From contig CAZTOZ010000077.1 in assembly GCA_964614535.1 (NCBI GenBank), positions 1 through 8,975 on the forward strand: DNA of 8,975 bases, read 5' to 3'. Made by a program: the position numbers and the translations under genes. The notes under the pieces were generated by a model that was not told the DNA's origin, ran no database searches, and saw nothing but the letters and a program-made list of their open reading frames with translations. Origin of the DNA: JALSHZ01 sp964614535 (GTDB lineage Bacteria > Pseudomonadota > Gammaproteobacteria > UWMA-0217). Positions 1-6,257 of this stretch are shown here, in pieces. Each line of letters opens with the position of its first letter. Position 1 is the first letter of the stretch.

Positions 1-4
1 GGGG

Positions 5-361
5 CTACTCATATTCCGTATATTTCTTCGCACTGCCCTTCACCTTCTCCACCGGATACTTTTTTTCATTGATCGCAATTTTCTCATCGGTCGCTTCGAT
101 CAAATCGACCCCCAGACGGTCGGCCAACCGGAGAAGATAGATGAAGATATCGGCCATCTCATGGGCAACCGCCTTTTTTCTCTCCTCATCGAGCCGATAA
201 CTCTGCGCCTCGGTGAGCCACTGAAAATGCTCCACCAACTCGGCCGCTTCGACGATCAGCGCCATACTGAGATTCTTTGGTGACTGAAACTGCTCCCAGT
301 CACGCTCGATGGCGAACCGCCGCAGCTGCTCGTTCAGACGTTCAATATCTTTATCGCTCAT
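5..361 (-). CDS. MazG-like nucleotide pyrophosphohydrolase (all-alpha NTP-PPase)
   Basis: This 118-residue protein probably hydrolyses a (deoxy)nucleoside triphosphate to the monophosphate and pyrophosphate, as a cytosolic pool-cleaning enzyme. The family metal-binding signature ExxE...ExxD is visible as E38/E41 (in VEAAELVEHF) and E68/D71 (in HEMADIFIYL), spaced as in MazG and dCTPase-like proteins. The length fits the short single-domain members rather than full two-domain MazG. I chose the ATG at 361 because the protein from there begins like the family (MSDKDIERLNEQL). That start sits one base after the stop of the upstream acyltransferase gene. A longer reading from 448 would add 29 unconserved residues overlapping that gene. 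The gene is complete and ends in TAG four bases from the window edge. Its G+C is lower than its neighbours'. The substrate cannot be told from sequence; dCTP or a damaged nucleotide is possible. Confidence 0.88.
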   Translation of the reverse strand: MSDKDIERLNEQLRRFAIERDWEQFQSPKNLSMALIVEAAELVEHFQWLTEAQSYRLDEERKKAVAHEMADIFIYLLRLADRLGVDLIEATDEKIAINEKKYPVEKVKGSAKKYTEYE

Positions 362-362
362 T

Positions 363-1313
363 TCACTTCGATTGGTGGTGATAGACCCGCCCACCATCAG
401 GCCGAGTCTTGAACAGACGGAGCGTCCACATATACTCCTCTGGCGCAAGAAGAATCATCTTTTCCAGCGAACGATTCATTTTCGTTGCATTCTCCACCGC
501 ATCCTTCACCGGGAAATCCTCGATCGGCGGAAAGATGGTGGTGACATAACGCCGACGATCTGGATCGAACCTCGTCATCAACGGGAAGACGGCCGCATTG
601 GTCAGGCGGGCAAGCCGGCCGATCATCGGCAATGTGGCCTTTGGCTCGGCAAAGAACGGGGCGAATACCGACACTTCGGGACCAAGATCTTCATCAGACA
701 GCGTGTAGAGCGCCTTACCCCGCTTGAGCGTGCGGGTATAGGCCATCATGCCGTCGCTACGCTCGAACACCGTATTGCCAAAGCGGCGTCGGCCACGGGC
801 GATCAGCCAGTCGACGACCGGATTCCTGGCGGCGTTGTAAGGCCCCATGCTCGGTTCCTGCTGCCCGATGGCCATGGCACCGAAATCGAGGGCGGCAAAA
901 TGGCCGACATTGTAGATGATATTTTTTCCTTCCCGCCGCGCCGCCTCCACATGTTCCCATCCCCGCAACTCGGTGAGACGGCGGATTTTCTCATCCGACG
1001 CAAACCACACCTGTCCGATATCGAGCAATGAACGGGCCATGATGGTGAAATGGGCGCGCGCGACCTGGGCTCGCCGCAACGTGCTCCAGTCGGGAAAGCA
1101 GAGCTCGAGATTCTTCAGCGCGATGTCGCGGCGCTTGTGGTTGTATCTCCACGCCAACCCACCCACTGGCGCCGCTGCCCGGTGCCGCAGCGTCATTGGC
1201 AGTTGCGAGAACAACCAGAAGATGCCGACACCCAGCCAGGTCCCCCAGTGCCGGGGATGCAGCAACCCGCGGGGCAACTCGACGGGAACGGTGGCCGGCC
1301 CGACCGTGCTCAT
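363..1313 (-). CDS. LpxL/HtrB-family lipid A acyltransferase-like protein
   Basis: This 316-residue inner-membrane enzyme belongs to the family that transfers a secondary fatty acyl chain from acyl-ACP to a lipid A precursor. The N-terminus has the family opening LLHPRHWGTW (residues 17-26), followed by one hydrophobic anchor at about 23-40. The catalytic HX4D motif is H138 to D143 (GHFAALDFG). The block RNPVVDWLIARGRRRF (163-178) and the C-terminal EEYMWTLRLFKTRP (292-305) closely match LpxL. Where LpxL proteins usually read APDQDYG, this one has LSDEDLG (205-211). That may mark a divergent paralogue with another acyl donor or acceptor. The ATG at 1313 overlaps the methyltransferase stop by four bases (ATGA) and has a Shine-Dalgarno GGAAGG four bases upstream. 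Length is normal (about 300-320). I am sure of the family but not of the exact LpxL, LpxM or LpxP role. Confidence 0.9.
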   Translation of the reverse strand: MSTVGPATVPVELPRGLLHPRHWGTWLGVGIFWLFSQLPMTLRHRAAAPVGGLAWRYNHKRRDIALKNLELCFPDWSTLRRAQVARAHFTIMARSLLDIGQVWFASDEKIRRLTELRGWEHVEAARREGKNIIYNVGHFAALDFGAMAIGQQEPSMGPYNAARNPVVDWLIARGRRRFGNTVFERSDGMMAYTRTLKRGKALYTLSDEDLGPEVSVFAPFFAEPKATLPMIGRLARLTNAAVFPLMTRFDPDRRRYVTTIFPPIEDFPVKDAVENATKMNRSLEKMILLAPEEYMWTLRLFKTRPDGGRVYHHQSK

Positions 1314-1897
1314 GCCGCCTTCCGTGCAACGATGGCGGACTGGCCAAACAACCCCAGCGCGGGATCGCCCGCCGCCCCCTCATCATGGAAAACCAGTACG
1401 TCCAACGCCGAGAACGCCCGCAACAGTTCATTGCGTTGCAGCAGAAAATCGGGATTGGTCGGACCACCGGCCCCGGCCGGCCGGTCGGCCGACCAGGTTT
1501 GGTAGTAAAGCAGCCCCCCCGGCCGCAACGCAGCGGTCAAATGTTCGAACAGCGGGCGATGAAGATAATGACTGACGACGACGACATCGGCCGACACCGG
1601 CGGCGGTGGGGCCTGTTCCACGTCCCGAACCTCGGCATCGAGCAACAGGCCGCGGCTGAGCGCAAAATTCTGCAAGGTTCGAACGGCCACGTCACTGATG
1701 TCCCAGGCCGTCACGGCAAAACCACGCTCGGCCAGAAAAATGGCGTTGCCACCCAGCCCGCTGGCCAGTTCCAGCGCAACACCACCATCCGGCAAGAGAG
1801 AGGCATACTGCTGCAACACCCAGGCAGGGCCAGGTACCACCGCATCGGCATTGCGGTAACGTTCGTTCCATTTGTTGCGTGTTGCCTCAGTGTCCAT
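1310..1897 (-). CDS. Class I SAM-dependent methyltransferase, substrate unknown
   Basis: This 195-residue soluble protein has a Rossmann-type SAM-binding fold. Motif I is LELASGLGGNA (42-52). The acidic residue that would bind the SAM ribose is D66 in TAWDIS. The motif IV region is DVVVVSHYLHRPLF (104-117), and the strand after it is LRPGGLLYYQTW (124-135). The later NPDFLLQRNELLRAF block (148-162) resembles the TehB-like branch of COG0500 methyltransferases. The length, about 200, is usual for such stand-alone enzymes. The start at 1897 has a strong Shine-Dalgarno sequence (AGGAAGGG) and is the first gene after a 158-base gap, so it probably opens a new transcription unit or subunit. The gene overlaps the acyltransferase start by four bases, which suggests cotranslation. 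The substrate cannot be deduced; a small molecule (tellurite- or thiopurine-like) or an envelope or lipid component are guesses only. A run of seven Gs in the coding strand (1514-1520) encodes the PGG turn. Confidence 0.85.
   Translation of the reverse strand: MDTEATRNKWNERYRNADAVVPGPAWVLQQYASLLPDGGVALELASGLGGNAIFLAERGFAVTAWDISDVAVRTLQNFALSRGLLLDAEVRDVEQAPPPPVSADVVVVSHYLHRPLFEHLTAALRPGGLLYYQTWSADRPAGAGGPTNPDFLLQRNELLRAFSALDVLVFHDEGAAGDPALGLFGQSAIVARKAA
1318..1323 (-). promoter_or_regulatory. Ribosome binding site of the acyltransferase gene
   Basis: On the minus strand GGAAGG lies four bases before the ATG at 1313, inside the last codons of the methyltransferase gene. It supports this start. 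It also shows that the ATGA junction is served by its own Shine-Dalgarno sequence rather than by reinitiation alone. Confidence 0.6.
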
Positions 1898-2055
1898 CGT
1901 CCCTTCCTAACTCGAATATTTCACGAGAACGCTGGATAAAGAGCATAACGGGGGGGCCGGCACGGCGCATGGGGAGGCCTCGGCAGGGCGCGCAATACCG
2001 CCGGCGCCGCTACGCGATCGTTGGAAAAATTGCGTGTTTTCGTGAGGCATGCCAG
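1898..2055 (-). other. Intergenic gap between trkH and the methyltransferase gene
   Basis: This 158-base gap is the only real non-coding stretch in the window. Reading along the minus strand, an 8-base perfect palindrome GGCATGCC (2046-2053) follows the trkH stop. Next come a short T run (2022-2028 region) with no GC-rich hairpin directly before it, a GC-rich segment (1981-2015), and a run of seven Cs (1950-1956). A weak -10-like TATGCT (1942-1947) has no recognisable -35 at 17 bases. The 6-base arms CGCAAT/ATTGCG (1991-1996 and 2029-2034) form a weak inverted repeat. I see no convincing rho-independent terminator and no sigma54-type -24/-12 element. A promoter for the downstream three genes may be here, but the sequence does not settle it. 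Confidence 0.5.
1901..1908 (-). promoter_or_regulatory. Ribosome binding site of the methyltransferase gene
   Basis: AGGAAGGG on the minus strand ends three bases before the ATG at 1897, with the AGGA core seven bases from it. It is one of the strongest Shine-Dalgarno sequences in the window. It fits a gene whose translation starts independently rather than by coupling. Confidence 0.7.
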
Positions 2056-3507
2056 CTAGCGCTCCCAGAATGAGGGTGTCAACAACACCAGCAGGGTAAA
2101 GATCTCCAGCCGCCCCATCAACATGGCAATGGCCAGCACCAGTTTCTGCATGTCGGAGATTCCGGCATAGTTGGCCGCCACGTCACCGAGACCGGGACCA
2201 AGGTTGTTGAGGCTGGCGGCCACCGCGGAAAAGGCAGTGACCTGATCCATCCCCGTCGCCATCATGATCAGCATGAAAACGATGAAGACGAAGACATAGG
2301 CGGAGAAAAATCCCCATACCGCTTCGATGACACGATCGGGCAACACCTTGCCACCCACCTTCACCGCCAGCGTGGCATGGGGATGGATCAGCCGCAGCAT
2401 CTCCCGCTGTCCCTGCTTGAACAGCAGCATCACACGGATCACCTTCATGCCGCCGCCGGTCGAGCCGGCACATCCACCGATAAAGCTCAGGAAGACCAGG
2501 CTGACGGCGACGAAGGTCGGCCAGGTGGCGAAATCGGCGGTGACGAATCCCGTGGTCGTCGCCACCGAGACGGTCTGGAAGATGCCGAGCCGAAGCGCAT
2601 CCCAGAAGTTGCGCTCGATCCCTGCCACCAACAGGTAGGCGACGGTGATGAACGAAGCGCCGGTCAACAGCAACAAATAGGTCTTGAACTCGGCATCACG
2701 AAACCACGCCAACGGATCGCGATGACGCAAGGCGATGAAGTGAAGCGAGAAGTTGATCCCGGCCACCGCCATGAAAAAAATGCTGACCGTTTCGATCAGC
2801 GGGCTGTCGTAATAGCCGATACTGGCATCGTGCGTCGAAAATCCGCCGATGGCCACGGTGGAAAAGGCGTGCGCCAGCGCGTCGAAACCGTTCATGCCGG
2901 CTACCCAGTAAGCCGCCATGCAGATCGCCGTCAACAGCAGGTAGATGTACCACAGCGCCTTGGCGGTCTGGGTGATCCGTGGCGTCAGCTTGGAATCCTT
3001 GACCGGACCTGGCGTCTCGGCACGGTAGAGCTGCATCCCGCCAACCCCCAGCATCGGCAGGATCGCCACCGCCAGGACGATGATTCCCATCCCCCCCAGC
3101 CACTGCAGCTGCTGCCGATAGAAAAGAATGCTCTTTGGCAGGTCGTCGAGACCGACGACCACGGTAGCACCGGTGGTCGTCAGCGCCGAAACCGACTCGA
3201 ACACCGCATCGAAGAACGTCAGCGAAGGGCGCTCGGCCAACATCAGCGGCAGGGCCCCGGCCAGGCCCAGCCCCGCCCAGAACATCACCACGACGACGAA
3301 CCCATCGCGCAGCTGCATCTCCTGTTTGGCACGGCGCAGAAAAAACCAGAGCAGGAAGCCGAGCAGAAAAAGAATCGAGAACCCCTCGATGAACGGCATG
3401 ACCGTGCGATCACGGTAGAGAAAGCCCACCAGCGCCGGCGGCAGCATCGTCGTGCTGAAGACCATCAGCAACAACCCGAGTATGCGAAAGACGACCCGCG
3501 CTTGCAT
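2056..3507 (-). CDS. trkH: Trk potassium uptake protein TrkH, membrane pore subunit
   Basis: The 483-residue polytopic inner-membrane protein forms the K+-conducting pore of the Trk system; its length equals that of E. coli TrkH as I recall it. The four pseudo-repeated P-loops of the TrkH/KtrB superfamily are visible: TTTGAT (110-115), IGGFST (220-225), TTTGFVT (317-323) and NNLGPGLG (434-441). Each has the central glycine of the K+ selectivity filter. The glycine-rich stretch GGCAGSTGGGMKVIR (344-358) matches the family's intramembrane gating-loop region. The gene follows trkA with a TGATG overlap at 3507. There is no recognisable Shine-Dalgarno sequence before its ATG, so translation probably depends on termination-reinitiation after trkA. 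That would help keep the gating and pore subunits in proportion. The end is an intact TAG before a 158-base gap. TrkG is a close paralogue, but pairing with trkA and the length favour TrkH. Confidence 0.96.
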   Translation of the reverse strand: MQARVVFRILGLLLMVFSTTMLPPALVGFLYRDRTVMPFIEGFSILFLLGFLLWFFLRRAKQEMQLRDGFVVVVMFWAGLGLAGALPLMLAERPSLTFFDAVFESVSALTTTGATVVVGLDDLPKSILFYRQQLQWLGGMGIIVLAVAILPMLGVGGMQLYRAETPGPVKDSKLTPRITQTAKALWYIYLLLTAICMAAYWVAGMNGFDALAHAFSTVAIGGFSTHDASIGYYDSPLIETVSIFFMAVAGINFSLHFIALRHRDPLAWFRDAEFKTYLLLLTGASFITVAYLLVAGIERNFWDALRLGIFQTVSVATTTGFVTADFATWPTFVAVSLVFLSFIGGCAGSTGGGMKVIRVMLLFKQGQREMLRLIHPHATLAVKVGGKVLPDRVIEAVWGFFSAYVFVFIVFMLIMMATGMDQVTAFSAVAASLNNLGPGLGDVAANYAGISDMQKLVLAIAMLMGRLEIFTLLVLLTPSFWER

Positions 3508-4886
3508 CAGAGATAGGTGACTTTTACCTGGAACATCCGCTCCACGTCGGGCAGCTTGCGCTTGTCGGCGACAAAGACGATGACGTGATCCTCCGCCTCG
3601 ATGACGGTGTCGTGGTGAACGATGATGACCTCGTCCCCACGAACCAGCGCCGAGAAGCGGATCCCTGGCGGCAGCTTCAGTTCATCGATGCGCCGACCGA
3701 CGACCTTGGAGGTCTTGCGATCACCGTGGGCGATGGCCTCGATGGCCTCGGCCGAGCCACGGCGCATCGAGTGGACCGCGGCGATGTCACCGCGCCGCAC
3801 CCGTGTCAGCAACGCGCCGAGGGTGATCTCCTGCGGCGAGATGGCGATGTCCACCAGTCCCTCCTCGATGATCTGCGAATGGCCCGGCCGGTTGACCAGT
3901 GCCATCGTCTTGCGCGTGCCCATTCGCTTGGCCAGCATGGCCGACAGAATATTGGCCTCGCCCCGGTTCGTCAGCGAGATGAAGACATCCATCTCACCGA
4001 CATTCTCCTCACGCAGAAGATCTTCGTCGGCGGCATCGCCCATCAGCACCATCGCCTTGTGCAGCACCTCGGTGAGATACTGGGCCCGACGCCGGTCCGG
4101 CTCGATCACCTTGACGCGGTATTGCCCCTCCAGCCGTTGCGCCAGGCGCATACCGATGTTGCCGCCGCCGGCGATCATGATATGGCGATAGGGCTTGTCG
4201 GTCTCCCGGAACTGGGCCGTCAGCATATCCACCTGACTCGGCGCAACGAGAAAGAACACCTCATCGCCATCCTCGATGACAACCGAGCCCTCGGGCTTGA
4301 TATTGCTGCCCTCCCGAAAAATCGCCGCGATCCGCATGTTGACCGCAGGCAGACGCTCGGCGATCGAGCGGATCGGCTGCCCCACCGCCGGCGCACCCGC
4401 CATTGCCCGCACCCCGACCATCTGAATACGCCCACCGGCAAAATCCACCACCTGCAATACCCCAGGGTGCTCGATCAGACGAACGATGTGGTTGGTGACC
4501 AACTGCTCGGGGCTGATGACGATGTCGATCGGCAACGCCGCCTTCTCCCCTCCCGCCAGCTCCGGATGATTGAGATAGCCGGCCGCGCGGACCCGCGCGA
4601 TCTTGGTGGGGGTGTGAAACAGGGTATAGGCCACCTGACAGGCGATCATATTGACCTCGTCGCTGTCGGTGACGGCGACGATCATGTCGGCATCGGGACC
4701 ACCGGCCGCCTCCAGCACATCGGGGTGGGCACAGTGACCGGCCAGCGTGCGCAGATCGAGCCGGTCCTGGAGTTCGTGCAGCACATTGCTGTCACGGTCG
4801 ACGATGGTGATGTCGTTCTCCTCCCGGGCCAGATGCTCGGCCAGTGACGAGCCCACCTGCCCGGCGCCGAGAATGATGATGTGCAT
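3507..4886 (-). CDS. trkA: Trk system potassium uptake protein TrkA, NAD-binding regulatory subunit
   Basis: The 459-residue cytoplasmic protein gates the TrkH pore by binding NAD(H) or other nucleotides. It is a tandem of two RCK units. The first Rossmann fold has GAGQVG (7-12) with ribose-binding D30. The second has GGGNIG (240-245) with E262. Each is followed by an RCK_C domain (about 140-225 and 365-455). The segments EANILSAMLAKRMG (310-323) and RRGSAEAIEAIAHGD (375-389) are almost the same as in E. coli TrkA, and the length agrees with its 458 residues. The ATG at 4886 lies three bases after the ntrX stop. The nearest purine-rich sequence is AAGGGCGAG, somewhat far upstream. The gene ends in TGATG with trkH. 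Both nucleotide sites look intact. Confidence 0.97.
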   Translation of the reverse strand: MHIIILGAGQVGSSLAEHLAREENDITIVDRDSNVLHELQDRLDLRTLAGHCAHPDVLEAAGGPDADMIVAVTDSDEVNMIACQVAYTLFHTPTKIARVRAAGYLNHPELAGGEKAALPIDIVISPEQLVTNHIVRLIEHPGVLQVVDFAGGRIQMVGVRAMAGAPAVGQPIRSIAERLPAVNMRIAAIFREGSNIKPEGSVVIEDGDEVFFLVAPSQVDMLTAQFRETDKPYRHIMIAGGGNIGMRLAQRLEGQYRVKVIEPDRRRAQYLTEVLHKAMVLMGDAADEDLLREENVGEMDVFISLTNRGEANILSAMLAKRMGTRKTMALVNRPGHSQIIEEGLVDIAISPQEITLGALLTRVRRGDIAAVHSMRRGSAEAIEAIAHGDRKTSKVVGRRIDELKLPPGIRFSALVRGDEVIIVHHDTVIEAEDHVIVFVADKRKLPDVERMFQVKVTYL

Positions 4887-4889
4887 CGA

Positions 4890-6257
4890 CTATTTCTCGC
4901 CCTTGCGTGGCGAAATCCCCAACGCCCGCATCTTGCGGTAGAGGTGGGTGCGCTCCATGCCCACACGCTCGGCCAACCGGCTGACATTGCCCTTGCACAG
5001 CTCCAGCTGGCGGCAGAGATACTCCCGTTCGAACACCTCGCGCGCCTCCCGCAGTGGCAGTTCCATCACCTCGCGCGGCAACCCGGCAGTCATCCGCGCC
5101 TGGGCGACACGATCGCGCACCAGCGCCTCCTCCACCTCCTCCTGGCTCACCTCCGACTCGTCACCAAGCACCAGCAGGCTTTGCACCAGATTGCGCAACT
5201 GGCGGATATTGCCCGGCCAGCTGAAATAGCGCAGGTAATTCTGCGCGGCCACGGTGAAGTGACGGTAGGGCAGGCCCTCCTGGGTGTTGAAATAGTCGAC
5301 ATAGAACGACAGCAGTTCGGGGATGTCCTCGGGATGCTCCCGCAGCGGCGGCACCTGCAGCGACAGGACGTTGAGATGGTAGTAGAGATCCTCCCGGAAG
5401 AGCCCGTCCCTGACCCGCTCCACCAGATCGTAGCGCGACGACGCCATGATCCGCGCCTGCAACGGCTGGCGCTTGTCGCTGCCGACGCGGGCGAAGCTCT
5501 TCTGTTCCAGCACACTCAGCAGAACGGCCTGGGCACCGAGATCCAGATCGGCGATCTCATTGAAATAGAGCGTCCCCTTGCCCGCCTTCTCCAGCAGGCC
5601 GGCGCCACCTTCACGGCCAAGCAGTTCCTCGGCCGCCGTCTGCTCGTCCAGCGTCCCGGAGGAGACCTCGATGAACGGCTGATCGGCATTGGGCGACAGT
5701 GCGTGGACGTAGCGCGCCGCGAACGTCTTGCCGCTGCCCGGCTCGCCGACGAAGAACACCCAGGTATTGTGCTGCGCCGCCCGCTGGCAGGCTTCGCGCA
5801 GATCGCTCATCACCTGGCTCGATCCAACCGGTTCCAGCAGCGGGATCTGCCCCGCCCCGGGCGCCCCCGCCTGGGGCGGTTCGTTGCGGGCCGCCTGCAG
5901 GGCCTGGTTGGTGACCCGCAGCAGCTTGGCCAGTGACAGCGGCTTCTCGATGAAGTCGAAGGCGCCGAGGCGGGTGGCCTCCACCGCCGTCTCCACGGTG
6001 CCGTGCCCCGACATCATCACCACCGGAAAGTCGAGCGTGTTCTGCTCCTTCCACTCCTTCAGCAGGCTGACGCCATCCTCGCCCGGCATCCAGATGTCGA
6101 GCAGTACCAGGTCGGGCGTGCGCTCCTCCCGCTGCTGGCGGGCCTCCTGGGCGTTCTCCGCCAGCGCAACGGTAAACCCTTCGTCCTCCAGTATGTCTTT
6201 GACCGAGCTTCTGATCTCGGGCTCATCGTCGACGACAAGAATATGATTTGCGGTCAT
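4890..6257 (-). CDS. ntrX: NtrX response regulator with a degenerate sigma54-activator domain
   Basis: This 455-residue DNA-binding regulator is the presumed phosphorylation partner of NtrY. The receiver (1-120) is complete: acidic pocket D10/D11, phosphoacceptor D54 in LLDIWMPGEDG, S83 and K105. The AAA+ domain (about 145-365) keeps Walker A GEPGSGKT (171-178) and the WPGNIRQLRN block (347-356). The stretch between LLG (212-214) and GTLYFNEI (228-235) is about nine residues shorter than in NtrC, and the GAFTGA loop is absent. Walker B reads NE (233-234) instead of DE, sensor I reads ASSRYDL, and the second usual arginine-finger position is H294 (YYHLNV). The Fis-type helix-turn-helix (about 406-446) is well conserved. 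The start is fixed by an in-frame TGA at 6264-6266; AAGAGG lies 12 bases upstream. The ATG overlaps the ntrY stop by four bases. It probably binds DNA under phosphorylation control without opening sigma54 promoters. Confidence 0.93.
   Translation of the reverse strand: MTANHILVVDDEPEIRSSVKDILEDEGFTVALAENAQEARQQREERTPDLVLLDIWMPGEDGVSLLKEWKEQNTLDFPVVMMSGHGTVETAVEATRLGAFDFIEKPLSLAKLLRVTNQALQAARNEPPQAGAPGAGQIPLLEPVGSSQVMSDLREACQRAAQHNTWVFFVGEPGSGKTFAARYVHALSPNADQPFIEVSSGTLDEQTAAEELLGREGGAGLLEKAGKGTLYFNEIADLDLGAQAVLLSVLEQKSFARVGSDKRQPLQARIMASSRYDLVERVRDGLFREDLYYHLNVLSLQVPPLREHPEDIPELLSFYVDYFNTQEGLPYRHFTVAAQNYLRYFSWPGNIRQLRNLVQSLLVLGDESEVSQEEVEEALVRDRVAQARMTAGLPREVMELPLREAREVFEREYLCRQLELCKGNVSRLAERVGMERTHLYRKMRALGISPRKGEK

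Noticed and set aside
362..448. N-terminal extension of the MazG-like gene starting at 448
   Set aside because: The extra 29 residues are unlike the family and lie over the conserved C-terminus of the acyltransferase gene. The ATG at 361 gives a normal family start.
1514..1520. Run of seven identical bases as a phase-variation switch in the methyltransferase gene
   Set aside because: Seven bases is short for slipped-strand switching, and the run encodes a conserved PGG turn after motif IV. The frame is intact.
1942..1947. Sigma70 promoter with TATGCT as -10
   Set aside because: Only four of six bases match and the hexamer 17 bases upstream (ATGCGC) is unlike a -35, so I left it as a remark in the gap entry.
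2022..2053. Rho-independent terminator after trkH
   Set aside because: The palindrome GGCATGCC has no loop and is not directly followed by a T run; the T run further on has no GC-rich stem before it.
2377..3516. Long open frame on the plus strand opposite trkH
   Set aside because: Its translation is rich in H, Q, R and D with no domain, as expected for an antisense shadow of a high-G+C gene. trkH on the minus strand has all four P-loops.
3585..4847. 420-codon open frame on the plus strand opposite trkA
   Set aside because: Same shadow composition (H, D and R rich, no motif). The minus-strand frame is an unmistakable TrkA.
4881..5936. 351-codon open frame on the plus strand opposite ntrX
   Set aside because: Low-complexity composition and no recognisable domain. 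It is the antisense of the conserved AAA+ and Fis domains.
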